In this document: positions 25,416 through 37,479 of the stretch, in pieces
How positions within the stretch are numbered: the stretch's first letter is position 1
Layout of the letters: every line of letters starts with the position of its first letter
Origin: Ascaphus truei
Lineage: Eukaryota; Chordata; Amphibia; Anura; Ascaphidae
Assembly (NCBI GenBank): GCA_036426205.1
Contig: CM071571.1
Location: 111,680,559-111,744,558, forward strand
Direction: 5' to 3'
DNA: 64,000 bases
The notes under the pieces: generated by a model
Told to the model about the DNA's origin: nothing
The model's database searches: none
The model's input: only the letters and a program-made list of their open reading frames with translations
Program-made: the position numbers and the translations under genes

Positions 25416-28400
25416 GAACAGAGAAAACCCGGGCGCTCCCTCTGAAGAAAGTGATAAATGGGATAAAATGTAAAAAAAGTTTTTTACAACCTTGAAACTG
25501 TTGTGCAAGGGTCCCCTCAGTGACGTCGTGTCTCCTATGACTCTGACCCCTATAGGATCTATCCAGGATCCTTTTTTGTGCAGGGAAACGGAAAAAAAGG
25601 GGGAGCACAGGTAGAGGGATAATGTTGTGATGTGTAATATAAAACCTCTGATAAAACTCTAATAAAAGGTGGTGGGAGTAATAAAAATGCAAATACACTT
25701 ACACGGCCTTGTGTAAATGCTATCACATCAAGGTATCTTTTGTGGTCTTTATTTTCTTCCTCTTTTTCTTTTTCCTCTGTGGTGGTGTCTTTTCTCTTCC
25801 CTTCTCTTCGTAGGTCCAGTTGGATTCTTCTATTCGCCGGCGACTCTTCCTTCAGGCGTCACCCTCAAGTCAAACAGAGAAATATACACATGTATAAGCA
25901 ATAAGACAAGTGCTAGTGATATACAGTGACCAGCTGTATTAGAACAGCAAAAAACAGCGAAATACAATCACTCACACGGCCCAGTGTGAGTGCAACCTAT
26001 GTGGGAGGTATCTTTGCTTCTTTACACGTAACAGACGTATCCAATGCAGATAGTCAATACTGGATGGGCATGTGGGTAGTGGGAGATGATAAATTATGAT
26101 GAATGTAATCAATATAAAATAAAAAATATATACAACTCACACGGCCTTGTGTGAGTGGACACACGTAAGGGTATCTTTGAATAGTGGTAATAAATATGCA
26201 AAATGATACTCACACGGCCATGTGTGAGAAAGCATAAATAAAGGTATCTCTGAGGTCTCAAAATGTTGATATCCCAACTAGGGAGAAAGGCTAAGAACTT
26301 CTTCCTCCCAGTACAGAGACACGTGTTGATATCCAATGAGTAGTAATAGACTTTATTAAACTTAGAACCATTAAAAATAGAACTTGAAATGCTTAAAAAA
26401 CTAAAAAACAAATGAAAAGCAAATGAAATGATGCAGCCAGTCTTTTAGGAAGATGAAACGCAGGGATCGATGCACGCAGCTAGCTTGCTCCGCGTCCGGA
26501 AATGCTGCTGCGTCGCTCCGTCACCTACTCCAGGACGGTGGCTGAAAATGTCCAAATTAGTGTCTCTGTGAATCCTAAATAAAGTGTAGTGAATAAAATA
26601 TATCTATTTAAATAGACGCAAAAATTGTTTTATTTACATATATAGAACAAGATACTAGATGATATGAAGAATTAATATTAATTCCTTTTGGCGTTTATAG
26701 CAACAAGGGCTTAGACCATCTCCAAACCACGCATACATTTGCATATATTTTGCACATATATTGTAAACAAGTTTCACCTGTGTTAGCATGCACAGGATTA
26801 GATATGTCACAACATATATATATTTTATTCACTACACTTTATCCACTTTATTTAGGATTCACATAGAGACTAATTATGAATTATTAGTTGTTAAGTGTTT
26901 ATTTATATATATTTTTTTGTCGAAATAAACATTAAGAATGCGAATTAATTTCGCTTTTAAATATGTATACAAGTAGACACACTTGTAAATTCATCACTTG
27001 ATTGTCACAATCACATTCACGTTTCAAGACTTTTATAAGCCACACTAGAATATATTATTTAACTACACTGTTCACAAGGGTCCTCTAATCGGACAGCACA
27101 TGGAAATTCCTCAAATAACCATCACAATCACATTTACGTTTCAAGACTTTTATAAGTCTCATTAGAACTATTTAACTACACTGTTCACAAGAGTCTGTTA
27201 ATTGTATAACACCTATATTATGTATATCGATTTTTAGAGAAAATTGCTTTTTTAGGGACAATCGTTTTTTAAATGTTTTTCTAGTGGGACAACATTATAT
27301 GCTCTCCCAGGTATATATACCAATGCCCGGAGCTAAGAGGGGCATCTCCAATGAAGTTTTTATAACACAAAGACAATTGGGGAGCATGCAATTAATATAT
27401 AATCATTCAATGAAGTACAAGGACGCTGACAAGAAAGGGGATTGGCTACCAGCAGAATATATACCGGTTCCAGCCTTAACCCCCGAACTACGGAACCTGA
27501 GGAAGCCCGCAAAGTGGCGAAACGCGTTGCTCTTTTTTTGTCAGTATTTTGGACATTTTCAGCCACCGTCCAGGAGTAGGTAACGGAGCAACGCAGCAGC
27601 ATTTCCGGATGCGGAGCAAGCTAGCTGCGTGCATCGATCCCTGCGTTTCATCTTCCTAAAAGACTGGCTGCATCATTTCATTTGCTTTTCATTTGTTTTT
27701 TAGTTTTTTAAGCATTTCATGTTCTATTTTTAATGGTTCCAAGTTTGATAAAGTCTATTACTGCTCATTGGATATCAACACGTGTCTCTGTACTGGGAGG
27801 AAGAAGTTCTTAGCCTTTCTCCCTAGTTGGGATATCAACATTTTGAGACCTCAGAGATACCTTTATTTATGCTTTCTCACACATGGCCGTGTGAGTATCA
27901 TTTTGCATATTTATGACCACTATTCAAAGATACCCTTACGTGTGTCCACTCACACAAGGCCGTGTGAGTTGTATATATTTTTTATTTTATATTGATTACA
28001 TTCATCATAATTTATCATCTCCCACTACCTCGTGTCCATCCAGTATTGACTATCTGCATTGGATACGTCTGTTACGTGTAAAGAAGCAAAGATACCTCCC
28101 ACATAGGTTGCACTCACACTGGGCCGTGTGAGTGATTGTATTTCGCTGTTTTTTGCTGTTCTAATACAGCTGGTCACTGTATATCACTAGCACTTGTCTT
28201 ATTGCTTATACATGTGTACATTTCTCTGTTTGACTGGAGGGTGACGCCTGAAGGAAGAGTCGCCGGCGAATAGAAGAATCCAACTGGACCTACGAAGAGA
28301 AGGGAAGAGAAAAGACACCACCACAGAGGAAAAAGAAAAAGAGGAAGAAAATAAAGAAGACCACAAAAGATACCTTGATGTAATAGCATTTACACAAGGC

Positions 28401-28524
28401 CGTGTAAGTGTATTTGCATTTTTATTACTCCCACCACCTTTTATTAGAGTTTTATCAGAGTTTTTATATTACACATCAAAACATTATCCCTCTACCTGTG
28501 CTCCCCCTTTTTTTCCCTGTTTCC
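25416..28524 (+). mobile_element. 3.1-kb foldback retroelement with 15-bp TSD and a hammerhead-like fold
   Basis: TTGCTATTTTGAATG is duplicated at 25401-25415 and 28525-28539. The element has a 165-bp head (GAACAGAGAAAACCCGGGCG..). A left arm (25584-26556) is repeated in inverted orientation at 27548-28520 with very high identity, so the same translated strings occur on opposite strands. A roughly 990-bp spacer lies between. It holds a second small inverted repeat (26567-26605 with 26817-26875), a direct duplication (about 27006-27078 with 27119-27195) and the fold at 27492-27533. The 3' end is T-rich (CCCTTTTTTTCCCTGTTTCC). There is no protein of its own. Foldback copies with variable duplications suggest a Penelope-like non-autonomous element, by analogy with the 62-kb locus. 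Confidence 0.75.
27492..27533 (+). ncRNA. Hammerhead-like fold H2
   Basis: Core CTGAGGA (27497-27503, position 7 is free in hammerheads) plus A, stem II GCC/GGC (27505-27507 with 27516-27518), GAA, stem III ACGCGT (22-27 of the block), T. Stem I shows only one clear pair, so this copy is weaker than the others. Confidence 0.45.
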
Positions 28525-28904
28525 TTGCTATTTTGAATGTACTATTGGATGTTTAATGCAGATTAGTTATGCAGGTTTTATACCATCGTAACTATGCTGT
28601 GGCAGTAAAGTTACAGGTATAGTCCTACTTTTGACACTGCCCTACCCACTTTATATACAGTACAAAGTCACACAGAAATTTAATTGTCATAGAAACAGAT
28701 AGTAAAGGCTGCTCTAGATAAGATCTCGTATCCATTTTTTGCATCAACAGTGGATCAATTCAGCTTACAGCTCATCCAACGCAGGATACTTGCTGATAAT
28801 ACAAGATGAACCTTGACCCCTAAAAACACCTGTGCAAGGACTAAAGTGATGGAAGAAAACCCGGTGGAAGCATGCAAAACTCCAAAGGCCAAGACTCTGA
28901 AAAT

Positions 28905-28995
28905 AAATATATATTTATTGAAAAAATTAACAAAATTATAAAAAAAGAATACATTTGTTTTTTTGTCATTTTGTTAATTTTTTCAATAAAGTTTT
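28905..28995. repeat. Small inverted repeat
   Basis: TTTATTGAAAAAATTAACAA is followed within 40 bp by TTGTTAATTTTTTCAATAAA. AT-rich, class unknown. Confidence 0.8.
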
Positions 28996-29349
28996 TTTTG
29001 TTTTAGTATACATGGATGAGCGTGATGACGTCCGTGACGTCATCACGCAATGTTGTATGATGTGAATTATGGATTTACTTCCGGGTTCGCTGGCCATACA
29101 AAGATCCACTTTGAAGGATAGGATTACGCACATTGACAAATTGCCCAGTGCAAAACTTGTTAGTGTGATCCAGGTCTCCGGTGTTTGTAATAAACTTTCA
29201 TTTTTTTAGTCACCCTCTCTCACTTGGTATTTTTGTGGTGCGGTGCAGCGGTGTTCTGCCTTTTTTTTTTTCCTTCATCATCAGCGCATCTGCACAGGGT
29301 ACCTACCCTGGAAGTGAAGGAAAAACTCCAACCATATACCAAAGGACAA

Positions 29350-29555
29350 AGCAGACGGTTGTATTGTATTGTATTGTATGTCTTTATTTATATAGAGCCA
29401 TTAATGTACATAGTGCTTCACAGTAGTAATACACGTGGTAATCAAATAAATAACAGATAATATAAACAGGTCATGGGAATAAGTGCATCAGACATAAAAG
29501 TAACATTAAGGAAAAGGAGTCCCTGCTCCGAGGAGCTTACAGTCTAATTAACAAC
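29350..29555 (-). mobile_element. CR1/L2-type LINE tail, antisense
   Basis: The TTGTA pentamer array followed by GTCTTTATTTATATAGAGCC and GAGGAGCTTACAGTCTAATT is the reverse complement of the common vertebrate LINE/SINE 3' tail. Confidence 0.6.
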
Positions 29556-30026
29556 AAACCTGTGAGTATTTACTCATTCTGGGCTGAATTGTATAGCATA
29601 GAGGAATTTGTGTGCGCTTTGACATACTTGGTTTGTTCACACTCAACAGTGTTAAAACCTAGTAGGCTCTATCCTGCACGATCCCATAAGGAGCTTTTCT
29701 ATTTATGGACACTTGACCAAGGGTATACTCTATACTGTATATTGAACATAATATCTTTATGGCAAGAAAAGGAATACTTACTCATTCTTCTTTTCTCTCA
29801 AAGAATTGTGTGTTCTATACCCTATTGAGGCCCAGCTCTCCCCTTCCCAGGGAACTCTATCTATGTTTATGTTTAACTAGAGAGAAACTGTACATAACAC
29901 CACGATCCTCCCTATAGAAGTTTGCTGCTGGTAAAAAGATAAGCCTTCCATATAGAAAAACAAAAAGAACGATTCCTGCGCTCCTACCAATTAGGCTAAA
30001 ATAAAATAATGATCTCATGAAAGAGG

Positions 30027-30110
30027 GCAATTTTGTTAAACCCTTTGGCCAAAGCATTCATAAGCCTGCATGCCACGTCAAGGCATAACCGTATGCAGGT
30101 AACTACTCTA
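30027..30110. repeat. Dispersed repeat with GGCCAAAG core, copy 3
   Basis: TTTAAACCC-like lead, TTTGGCCAAAGCATTCATAA and GCCACGTCAAGGCATAACC, matching the 19838 copy. Confidence 0.6.
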
Positions 30111-31466
30111 AATATATGTTATAATTGTCCCATGGACTTGTGATAAAGCCCTGAAGGGGTTGAATAAAGCATATGCTTATGTGAGTAGTGCAAATAAAAA
30201 CTGTCCAAAGCCAGTATCATAGTTACCTTACTGTAGAGGTAAACGGTGGGTGCACACATTCCCTGGAGTGAATATAATAAAACTTACACATATTGCTTTC
30301 TGTCAGCCTTATACATTCACCTACTCTTCAATGGAGGGTGATGTCCAGACTGACACAGTTTAACTAGTTCCTTGTTCAGGGATAGCATGGCATTGTAAAG
30401 TGGATTTTTAGGTATCTGAGCAGGAGCGAAAACTGAACTTAATGGACAAAGACACTGACCTTGTGTTAGAGAAGATGGACCATACGGAGAGGCACATGGA
30501 TGGTCTCTATTCATTTGTGTATTGACTTGAAGAGAGACCACGCCACCTGGAGGAAGCCTCTTCTCCCCACCCATACCTGCCCACGTGCCTCCAGATAGTG
30601 GGAAGTCCTTACATACCATGCTGCTCATTCGGTGACACTATATTTCCAAAGTTTCTCTTGCAGAATATCATACTACACACTGCAGTGGACAGCCTCATCG
30701 ATTTGCAAATTAATCTTCCAACATCATGTTTCTTTTTAACTTTATGCTGAGTGGGCTGTGGTAAGAAAGATTTACCAAACAATTTGAGGAGAATTATTTT
30801 AGATGAACCTGGGAACCAGAATCAAAGTTCTGCAGAATTCAAGAACGTGCAACACAATTAATGAACTTTTTAAGGCATAAATCTGAGGACTGTGTGGTCT
30901 GGAGTAATTCGTGACTGAAACTGATGAAAACATGATTTTTCTTTAAACAATATCTTGTTTAATTATTTTGTATGTTGATACTCAAGTGTAGAACGGTGTA
31001 GATCATCAGGAAGCGCAAACATGTAAAAACAGAAAAAAATATTCTGATGGTGCAATATTGTAAAAACAATAATGTGAAAGGTAAAGTATCAGGTCTATAT
31101 GCAGAATACTCACAAACGTGAGATGTGAGTGGACACGTAAAGGTATCTTTAGATGGTGTTCTGTAGGCAATGTGGTCAAGATATCAGATCGTCACCAAAG
31201 AGATAACTCCAGTGGACCTTAGTGAAAAATAGAACCGGACATAGTGCAGACTGTGCAAAATATTTATGAAAGGTAAGTAAAATCCAATGAACTCACATGA
31301 TATAAAGTTTAAAAAAGCATTTAGATCTCACGCAGTGGATCTCAGCAACCGGATGAGTGGTGTCTCTGCTTTCCCTCTGTTGTGGCGTGCGTGTCACGGA
31401 TGCGTCTCACCGCTACCGGAAATGACGTCATCCGCTTCCAGAGGTTCTTGTCAGTTAGTCAACGTC

Positions 31467-31503
31467 ACTCTACGCGTTTCACCTTCTCGGTTTCATCAGG
31501 AGT
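31467..31503 (-). ncRNA. Hammerhead-like fold H3 (best minimal copy)
   Basis: The 37-nt minus-strand fold has stem I ACUC/GAGU (4 bp), core CUGAUGA, an extra A, stem II ACC-GAGAA-GGU, GAA, stem III ACGCGU and then A as the nucleotide before the expected cleavage point (GUA triplet). Every invariant core residue of the hammerhead family is present. The departures are the extra A before stem II and a stem III that can pair only with a second copy of itself. Confidence 0.6.
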
Positions 31504-31966
31504 CCTAAATGCTTTTTTAAACTTGATATCATGTGAGTTCATTGGATTTTACTTACCTTTCATAAATATTTTGCACAGTCTGCACTATGTCCGGTTCTAT
31601 TTTTCACTAAGGTCCACTGGAGTTATCTCTTTGGTGACGATCTGATATCTTGACCACATTGCCTACAGAACACCATCTAAAGATACCATTACGTGTCCAC
31701 TCACATCTCACGTTTGTGAGTATTCTGCATATAGACCTGATACTTTACCTTTCACATTATTGTTTTTACAATATTGCACCATCAGAATATTTTTTTCTGT
31801 TTTTACATGTTTGCGCTTCCTGATGATCTACACCAGGAGTGAGCAAACTTTTTAGGCCGAGCCCCCCTTTTAATCCATGAAATTTCTCGGGCCCCCCCGT
31901 CTGATCAAAATCACATTAAAAAAAACCTTTATAAAACGGTATACAATGTAAATACAATATGTCTAA

Positions 31967-32209
31967 GGGCCGCGCGTATAGTGCCCCGCAGCGCGACGCT
32001 GCAAAAGTTGTATTTCGCTTTGCGGCGGCGGTGCGGCGACCTGGCCATTGATTGGTTCAGTCGGGGCGTCACCTGAGGCGACAGCCCCTGAAAAATCAAA
32101 TTTGCCGGCTTCAAAAAATCGCATCGCCACGTCACGCTACTATAAGCACACGCCAGCGACAATGCATTTTTTCGGATGACGTCGCGTCGCCGGCACTATA
32201 AGCGCAGCT
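31967..32209. mobile_element. PIF/Harbinger-like MITE (TAA target)
   Basis: Ends GGGCCGCGCGTATAGTGCC and GGCACTATAAGCGCAGCT are inverted. TAA flanks both sides. GC-rich, non-coding and rich in GTCGC words like the 35461 element. Confidence 0.8.
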
Positions 32210-32376
32210 TAAATACTTACCATACTTCAACAACTCGCTCTTGCAAATAGACCTACTCGTCCACGCTGCCGCTGAGAGCGGTGACATCACCAACTCTCCA
32301 AGCAGTGACACAGGGTGTCCCTGCATAATTTTGCAAGCACGAGTGGGGAAGTGTTTACACACTTTTTTTACCTTAA

Positions 32377-32854
32377 GGGCCTATGCAGAGAGCAGCGAAT
32401 TTTAAAATTGGCGAATTTATTAAAAAGTAGCTTTTGAGAGTTTTAATCTCCATATGCGAAAAGTGCGAATTCTGCTATGTTTAACATGGATGCGTGTGGG
32501 CGAGTTTAAATTGGCGAGATGCGCGCTTCAGAAATGTGTTAAAAACAAATTCGCCGCCTTTTTTTTTCCCTTTGCAATGGCCCGAGCCGGCAGTTTTTTT
32601 TGGCGAGGCAAAACGGAGACAATCGCGCCATTTTATTGGCGGCGAACAGCCGCTAGATGCCGTTCGCGCCTCTCTGCATACGGATATTTTTTAAACTGGC
32701 GGATTGCGGTTCTCGCCAGCCGCGAGGCGGTTTTCAAAATAGAAAAGAAAAATTGGCGGGTTTTTCGGAAATCTCCATTTTCTTGCTGTTTTCTGCGCGA
32801 TTATCTCCAAAAAATGGCGAATTTCGAAAATTCGCTGCTGTCTGCATAGGCCCC
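32377..32854. mobile_element. PIF/Harbinger-like MITE (TAA target), second family
   Basis: A 26-bp terminal inverted repeat starting GGGCCTATGCAGAGAGCAGC is mirrored at the right by GCTGCTGTCTGCATAGGCCC. TAA flanks both sides. The interior repeats ATTCGCC/GGCGAAT words. Confidence 0.8.
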
Positions 32855-33241
32855 TAATTCTGTACATTCACAGTATGAGTGATAAAGTGGCAGCCTACCC
32901 TTTCACTTGCAGAGGATCGCAGCGAAGCAGGTTGCCACGGGAGGAGAGCGCAAACAACAAGCGTTATTGTAGGGCGAACACCGGAGGGAGGGCGTTGGAC
33001 ATCACAGGCTCGCGCGTGCTCCTCCCCGTACCTCCGAATTGTGACCGCCACCTGCACTATTCTGTTCGGCCCGCGCGCGCACTCTTTTTCGCCTGCGCAG
33101 CCAGGTTTTGCCCCTGCGGCGCGTGGCGCCTCGCCCCTAAATAATCTTGCGCCGGGGACCCCCCTCAGATTGTGCACCGCTGCATTCAATCACCACCACA
33201 CAACAGACACAATACACCTGCAGTCATACTCATACACACAC

Positions 33242-33242
<1 letters not shown>

Positions 33243-33292
<50 letters not shown>

Positions 33293-33306
33293 AACACCAC
33301 ATAGCA

Positions 33307-33347
<41 letters not shown>

Positions 33348-33740
33348 TATACATATACATATATATACACATATACACACACACATATACACATATACAT
33401 ACATACATACAACAGCACCACATATTATATCACACACATACATATAAACCACCTACATCACACGACACACACAACATATATACACACACACCACACATAT
33501 ACACACTACATACATACACACACACACCACCACCACACACACTATACAACAAATACACCCATATATACATACATATACACACACATAATACATATACATA
33601 TACACACATACATATACATCACACCATACACACACACCACCACACAACACACACACACCCACACCCCACACACACACACAACACACCCACACACACACAA
33701 CACACACCCACACACACACACACACACACACTACCCTGGA
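33243..33740. repeat. AT and CA microsatellite cluster
   Basis: A pure AT tract (33246-33289) is followed by about 430 bp of ACAC/ATAC-rich simple sequence. Long frames here encode only Cys/Val/Tyr simple repeats and are not genes. Confidence 0.95.
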
Positions 33741-34643
33741 GGGAGGGAGTAACTAAAACTGCTCCGTCCCCCCATGTCTGCAGATAAAACGGCGGTTAAA
33801 ACCAATGAGATGCTTGTCTTGTGCAGGGAGCCCCGTACAAGGCCCCGCCCCCTCTGCAGGCAACAGCATAGAAGCACGCAGCAGCAGCATCTCTGCAGAG
33901 AGCTTCTGGCCCCGCCCCTCACACAACGCAGGGAAGCAGCCATGCACAGAGCTTCTGGCCGCCCTGCACGGCTCGCCCCGCCCCCAGGTTTCCCCGCACT
34001 CAGCCCGCGCCCCCCCTACATAATCTTGCGCCCCCCGAAGGGGGCGCGCCCCACAGTTTGCGCACCGCTGATCTACACTGTTCTACTTATTACGAGGATT
34101 GACAGAGAAATCCTACACTGGGTTACAGCGGCAATCGTCACATGTGTTTGTATGAGTATCATTTGTACTTTTAGTTAAGTTTAAACCTCACTGTTGTTTA
34201 ACCTTTTCACGCAAGAATTTATACACATTGGTATATATAGAGCGCCACTATTGATAAGTCTTCTTTCCCACAGATACTCAAGTGTAGAACTGGAGTAGTT
34301 TGGGTGTGCTGTTGAGTAAGTTATGCTGGTTTCACTCAATGCTGTACTGATGCCATTCTTTTCATCCTTGTTTTAGCTGATTCTCCACATCAACACTTTA
34401 ATGTAGCAAATCCATCTAGTGATATAGTATTGTATCATTAAGTTACTGCTTTTTCTGTGTCTCTTTGCATTGTGGTTCCTGCACATGTGCGCAATAATTC
34501 AATTAAACACACAAGTTCCACACTGCAGGCATAGAATACGCATGCACCGCTGTGTTCTGACACAGCAACCCAGTCTTTAAATAATGAATCTACATTATTT
34601 TAGAGGTGGAACTGATTAAATAATATTGCTGAAATGAAGATAC

Positions 34644-35098
34644 TGTTGATATATTACTGAAATGGACTGGGGGGGGGGGGGTCTCTGGAGGAGGATTGAA
34701 AGTGATGTTCAGTTTCCATTTTGTAAAGTCAGTTATGTCTTTAGTATCCATTTTGTGTGTAAAATGTGTGTGTGGTGCGGTTTCGCTTCTAAGTAGTTTT
34801 ACGACTGTGTCTGAGGCAATGCCCACATTCCTAGTGAGAGATTGTACCAAGCATCTATTCAGAGTGGTTTTAAGCCAGTTCTAACCAGGTTTAATGAGCT
34901 GTAAGATGATTGGTTTAAGAATTAAGGAGTGGTTAGTATAATCTGCCTAGTAACACATTTTAGACAAAGGAACCAGAAATGTATAGAAGAGCCTGCTTGG
35001 ACACTCCCTGGCAGAGAGTCTTATAGACTTTTGAATGAGTATGATCATACTTTGCAATAAACTATTATCAAATGAACCCCGTTTGTCAGTTTGGAACA
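34644..35098 (+). mobile_element. Possible solo retroviral-type LTR
   Basis: A TG start, AATAAA at about 35056 and an end GTTTGTCAGTTTGGAACA give the R/U5 look of an ERV LTR. No target duplication or internal region was found, and the boundaries are approximate. Confidence 0.3.
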
Positions 35099-35460
35099 TT
35101 GACAGAACTACACAATAGACTGCAAGGGCCTGTTGGAGGAAGATTTAATTTTTGTTTTAAGTCTTTATGTATGTTATTGTATAACATAAGTATGGTAATA
35201 AATCATTGACCAACCTAAACTTTGTTTCTCTAATTTACTTTAATAAATGTCATAATTGATAAAGATTGTGTCTGTTATCTTAAGTTTTCTTTAATTAAAA
35301 GGAAAAAAAAATCAACGGCGCTTTTCTTGAACAGTACTATATATAACGTGAATTACTGTAGCAATAGCCTCAGAATACAGTACATTGAATGTAGCTTAAA
35401 TATACCCTAGTATCCCCTATAGTACACGCAAAGAACTTTGGTAGCCTCAAAACACCATTA

Positions 35461-35710
35461 GGCTGCGCTTATGCAGCCGGCGACAGCGACGCGACCGATG
35501 ACGTCACCCGTCGCCATTGCGATGAGATGTATTTCAAATTTAGGCGACGTCGCTGGCTGACGTCATAAAAGGGGAGGGCAGAGGCACGGAAAAGCTCCCG
35601 ATTGGCCGCAAGAGGAGGCCGTCGCAAAAAAAAAAATCAAATATCGGTGACTACCAGATTTCTGGTAGCACTGTCGCCCCGTCGCTGTAGCCCGCAGTAT
35701 AAGCGCAGCC
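35461..35710. mobile_element. PIF/Harbinger-like MITE (TTA target)
   Basis: Ends GGCTGCGCTTATGC and GTATAAGCGCAGCC form terminal inverted repeats with TTA on each side (35458-35460, 35711-35713). Internal words such as GCGACGTCGCTGGCTGACGT match the style of the 31967 MITE. Confidence 0.85.
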
Positions 35711-37479
35711 TTAGGCAACCATGGTCACAGGGCCGCAACGTGTGATGAAAAGCTGAGGAATATCACTTTTTTCCCCCTGCAGTCTCATGAGCAGTTAGTC
35801 TTGCTACATGTGTACATAATTACATTTTCTCTTGTCTGCTCTGATCTCGAACAAACCATTGCTCTACAACTCATGATTTAATTGACATTTAGGTCTTTGT
35901 GCATTCATTGTTTGTACGATGGTTCAGCATTATGTATGCGTGTGTGTCTCTATATAGAGCTATTTTTAGATTTTGTCTATTTGTGTACAATCTTTTTAAT
36001 ACATGTATTTAGACAAATAACTCGGGCATGTGCTGTTGACATTTTTGAAGATTAATGACTTGTTAGTTTATCTTGGTATGATTTAATGATGACCAAAACT
36101 AGTGATTTCTCATTAGGCAAAGAAAGTCTACTTTTAGAATATTGTATAAAAGTGTGTGGCATTTTCATCATGATAATTAGCATAAACCAGTAAATTGGAG
36201 TAATTTAACAGACTAATTGGTAGAACAAATTAATACAAATATCCAAATTATTTTGTTTTTGTTAGATTTATATCCAATTCTTACGGATAGTAACAGCCAG
36301 TTACAATCAATTTGTATTCTCCAAAGAATGTATTGCAAATCTCCCGTGTCCAATGCCTTTTTTTTTTTTACACTACTTTTTATCATTTCAAAAAACAACA
36401 TAAGACACATTATTAATTTTTTTTTTAAAAGCTGTCTTTTTATTCAGATGTTATATGATACTACTGCTTATTCTCCGTTACCATCCAGATGAAATTACAT
36501 GTATATTGAGTGGTTGTTTCAGTGAATGATTTATTTTGTTCATCTGTACGCGCAGTTGGAATTTTACTTTTTTACTAAATTAGTGCAGCTGATACTATTT
36601 TAGGAGTTGTAATAAATATGCCTTTTAGTTAAGCATGTAAAAGCTCTCATTTGCATTTATCAATGGGGTTGTGAAAAGGTGCCAAGCCAATAAACTATAG
36701 TTTGGTGTTAGATCTTGAATAAAGTGCCTTTGTGCATACTTCTTTTTTTGTCCCTTTCAATTATTCATCCTACAATGGCTTTACTTGTGGTTTGGCTAGT
36801 TTTTTCCATAGGTTAGCCAAGTATATTGAAGAGCTGCCACAACTGGTTGGTATAAACAGCTGTAAAGATTCAAAGAGCGGAACTTCAAAATCTTCTATAA
36901 CCTAACCTGAATATCATTTAGCCTAAACACTAGTTTATGCTGAATACCTCTTTATTGCTACTGGATTTATAGTTCAGTAATTAATTGGTAAATCGCTTTG
37001 ATGAAAAAGCAACTGCTTCGTGATTTTCTTTTGCCACTGGTTATATTTAGGACCCCAATACATTGTTGTAGTCAATATCAATTAGCTTAACTTTTTGGGG
37101 TTTATTCAATAAACTTGTGATCGTGCTGATCAGTGTACTATGGCATGGGAAATCAAACCATTGACTTCAGTAGAAACTTCTGTGCGATCGTGCCCCAGTC
37201 AGCACCCCCACTGTTTAATGTGTAACACCTTTGTGTGCATTCTTAATACTGTACCTTTTAGCTAAATCACTAAATTGTAAATATGGTCCACTAACTCTTG
37301 CTAAATTCATTTAAAGGTATTTAAGCTTTTAGTGCTTCCATTCAAATATCAAGTGTCTGGGAGGTTAAATAGATTTCTTCCGAGAATCCACTGCAACTGC
37401 ATGGTAATGTAACTGCAAATGCCAACAATTTTAAGAAAATAATGATTTTTAACACATAGATGATGAAAACAAAATAAAA

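Larger units (their letters stand above)
31834..34070. mobile_element. hAT element inserted in the foldback element
   Basis: Left end CAGGAGTGAGCAAACTTTTT and right end CACAGTTTGCGCACCGCTG are inverted. ATCTACAC is perfectly duplicated at 31826-31833 and 34071-34078. The 2.2-kb interior has no transposase and carries two Harbinger-like MITEs and long AT and CA microsatellites. Confidence 0.9.
30995..34272 (-). mobile_element. Foldback retroelement with 18-bp TSD, split by a hAT
   Basis: GATACTCAAGTGTAGAAC is duplicated at 30977-30994 and 34273-34290. The left arm (30995-31324) is inverted at 31504-31833 with few differences; the spacer of about 180 bp holds the hammerhead-like fold at 31467-31503. 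The right side is interrupted by a hAT (31834-34070). Without it the element is about 1.03 kb. It ends AAGTCTTCTTTCCCACA. Orientation is given as that of the hammerhead-like fold and is uncertain for the whole element. Confidence 0.8.

Noticed and set aside
26109..27995. Identical 100-residue frames on opposite strands (26109-26411 and 27693-27995)
   Set aside because: They are mirror copies of the foldback arms, not a conserved protein; no domain or membrane logic beyond AT-rich composition.
33186..33731. Several minus-strand frames of 60-92 residues
   Set aside because: They translate AT and CA microsatellites into Cys/Val/Tyr/Ile repeats; no gene.
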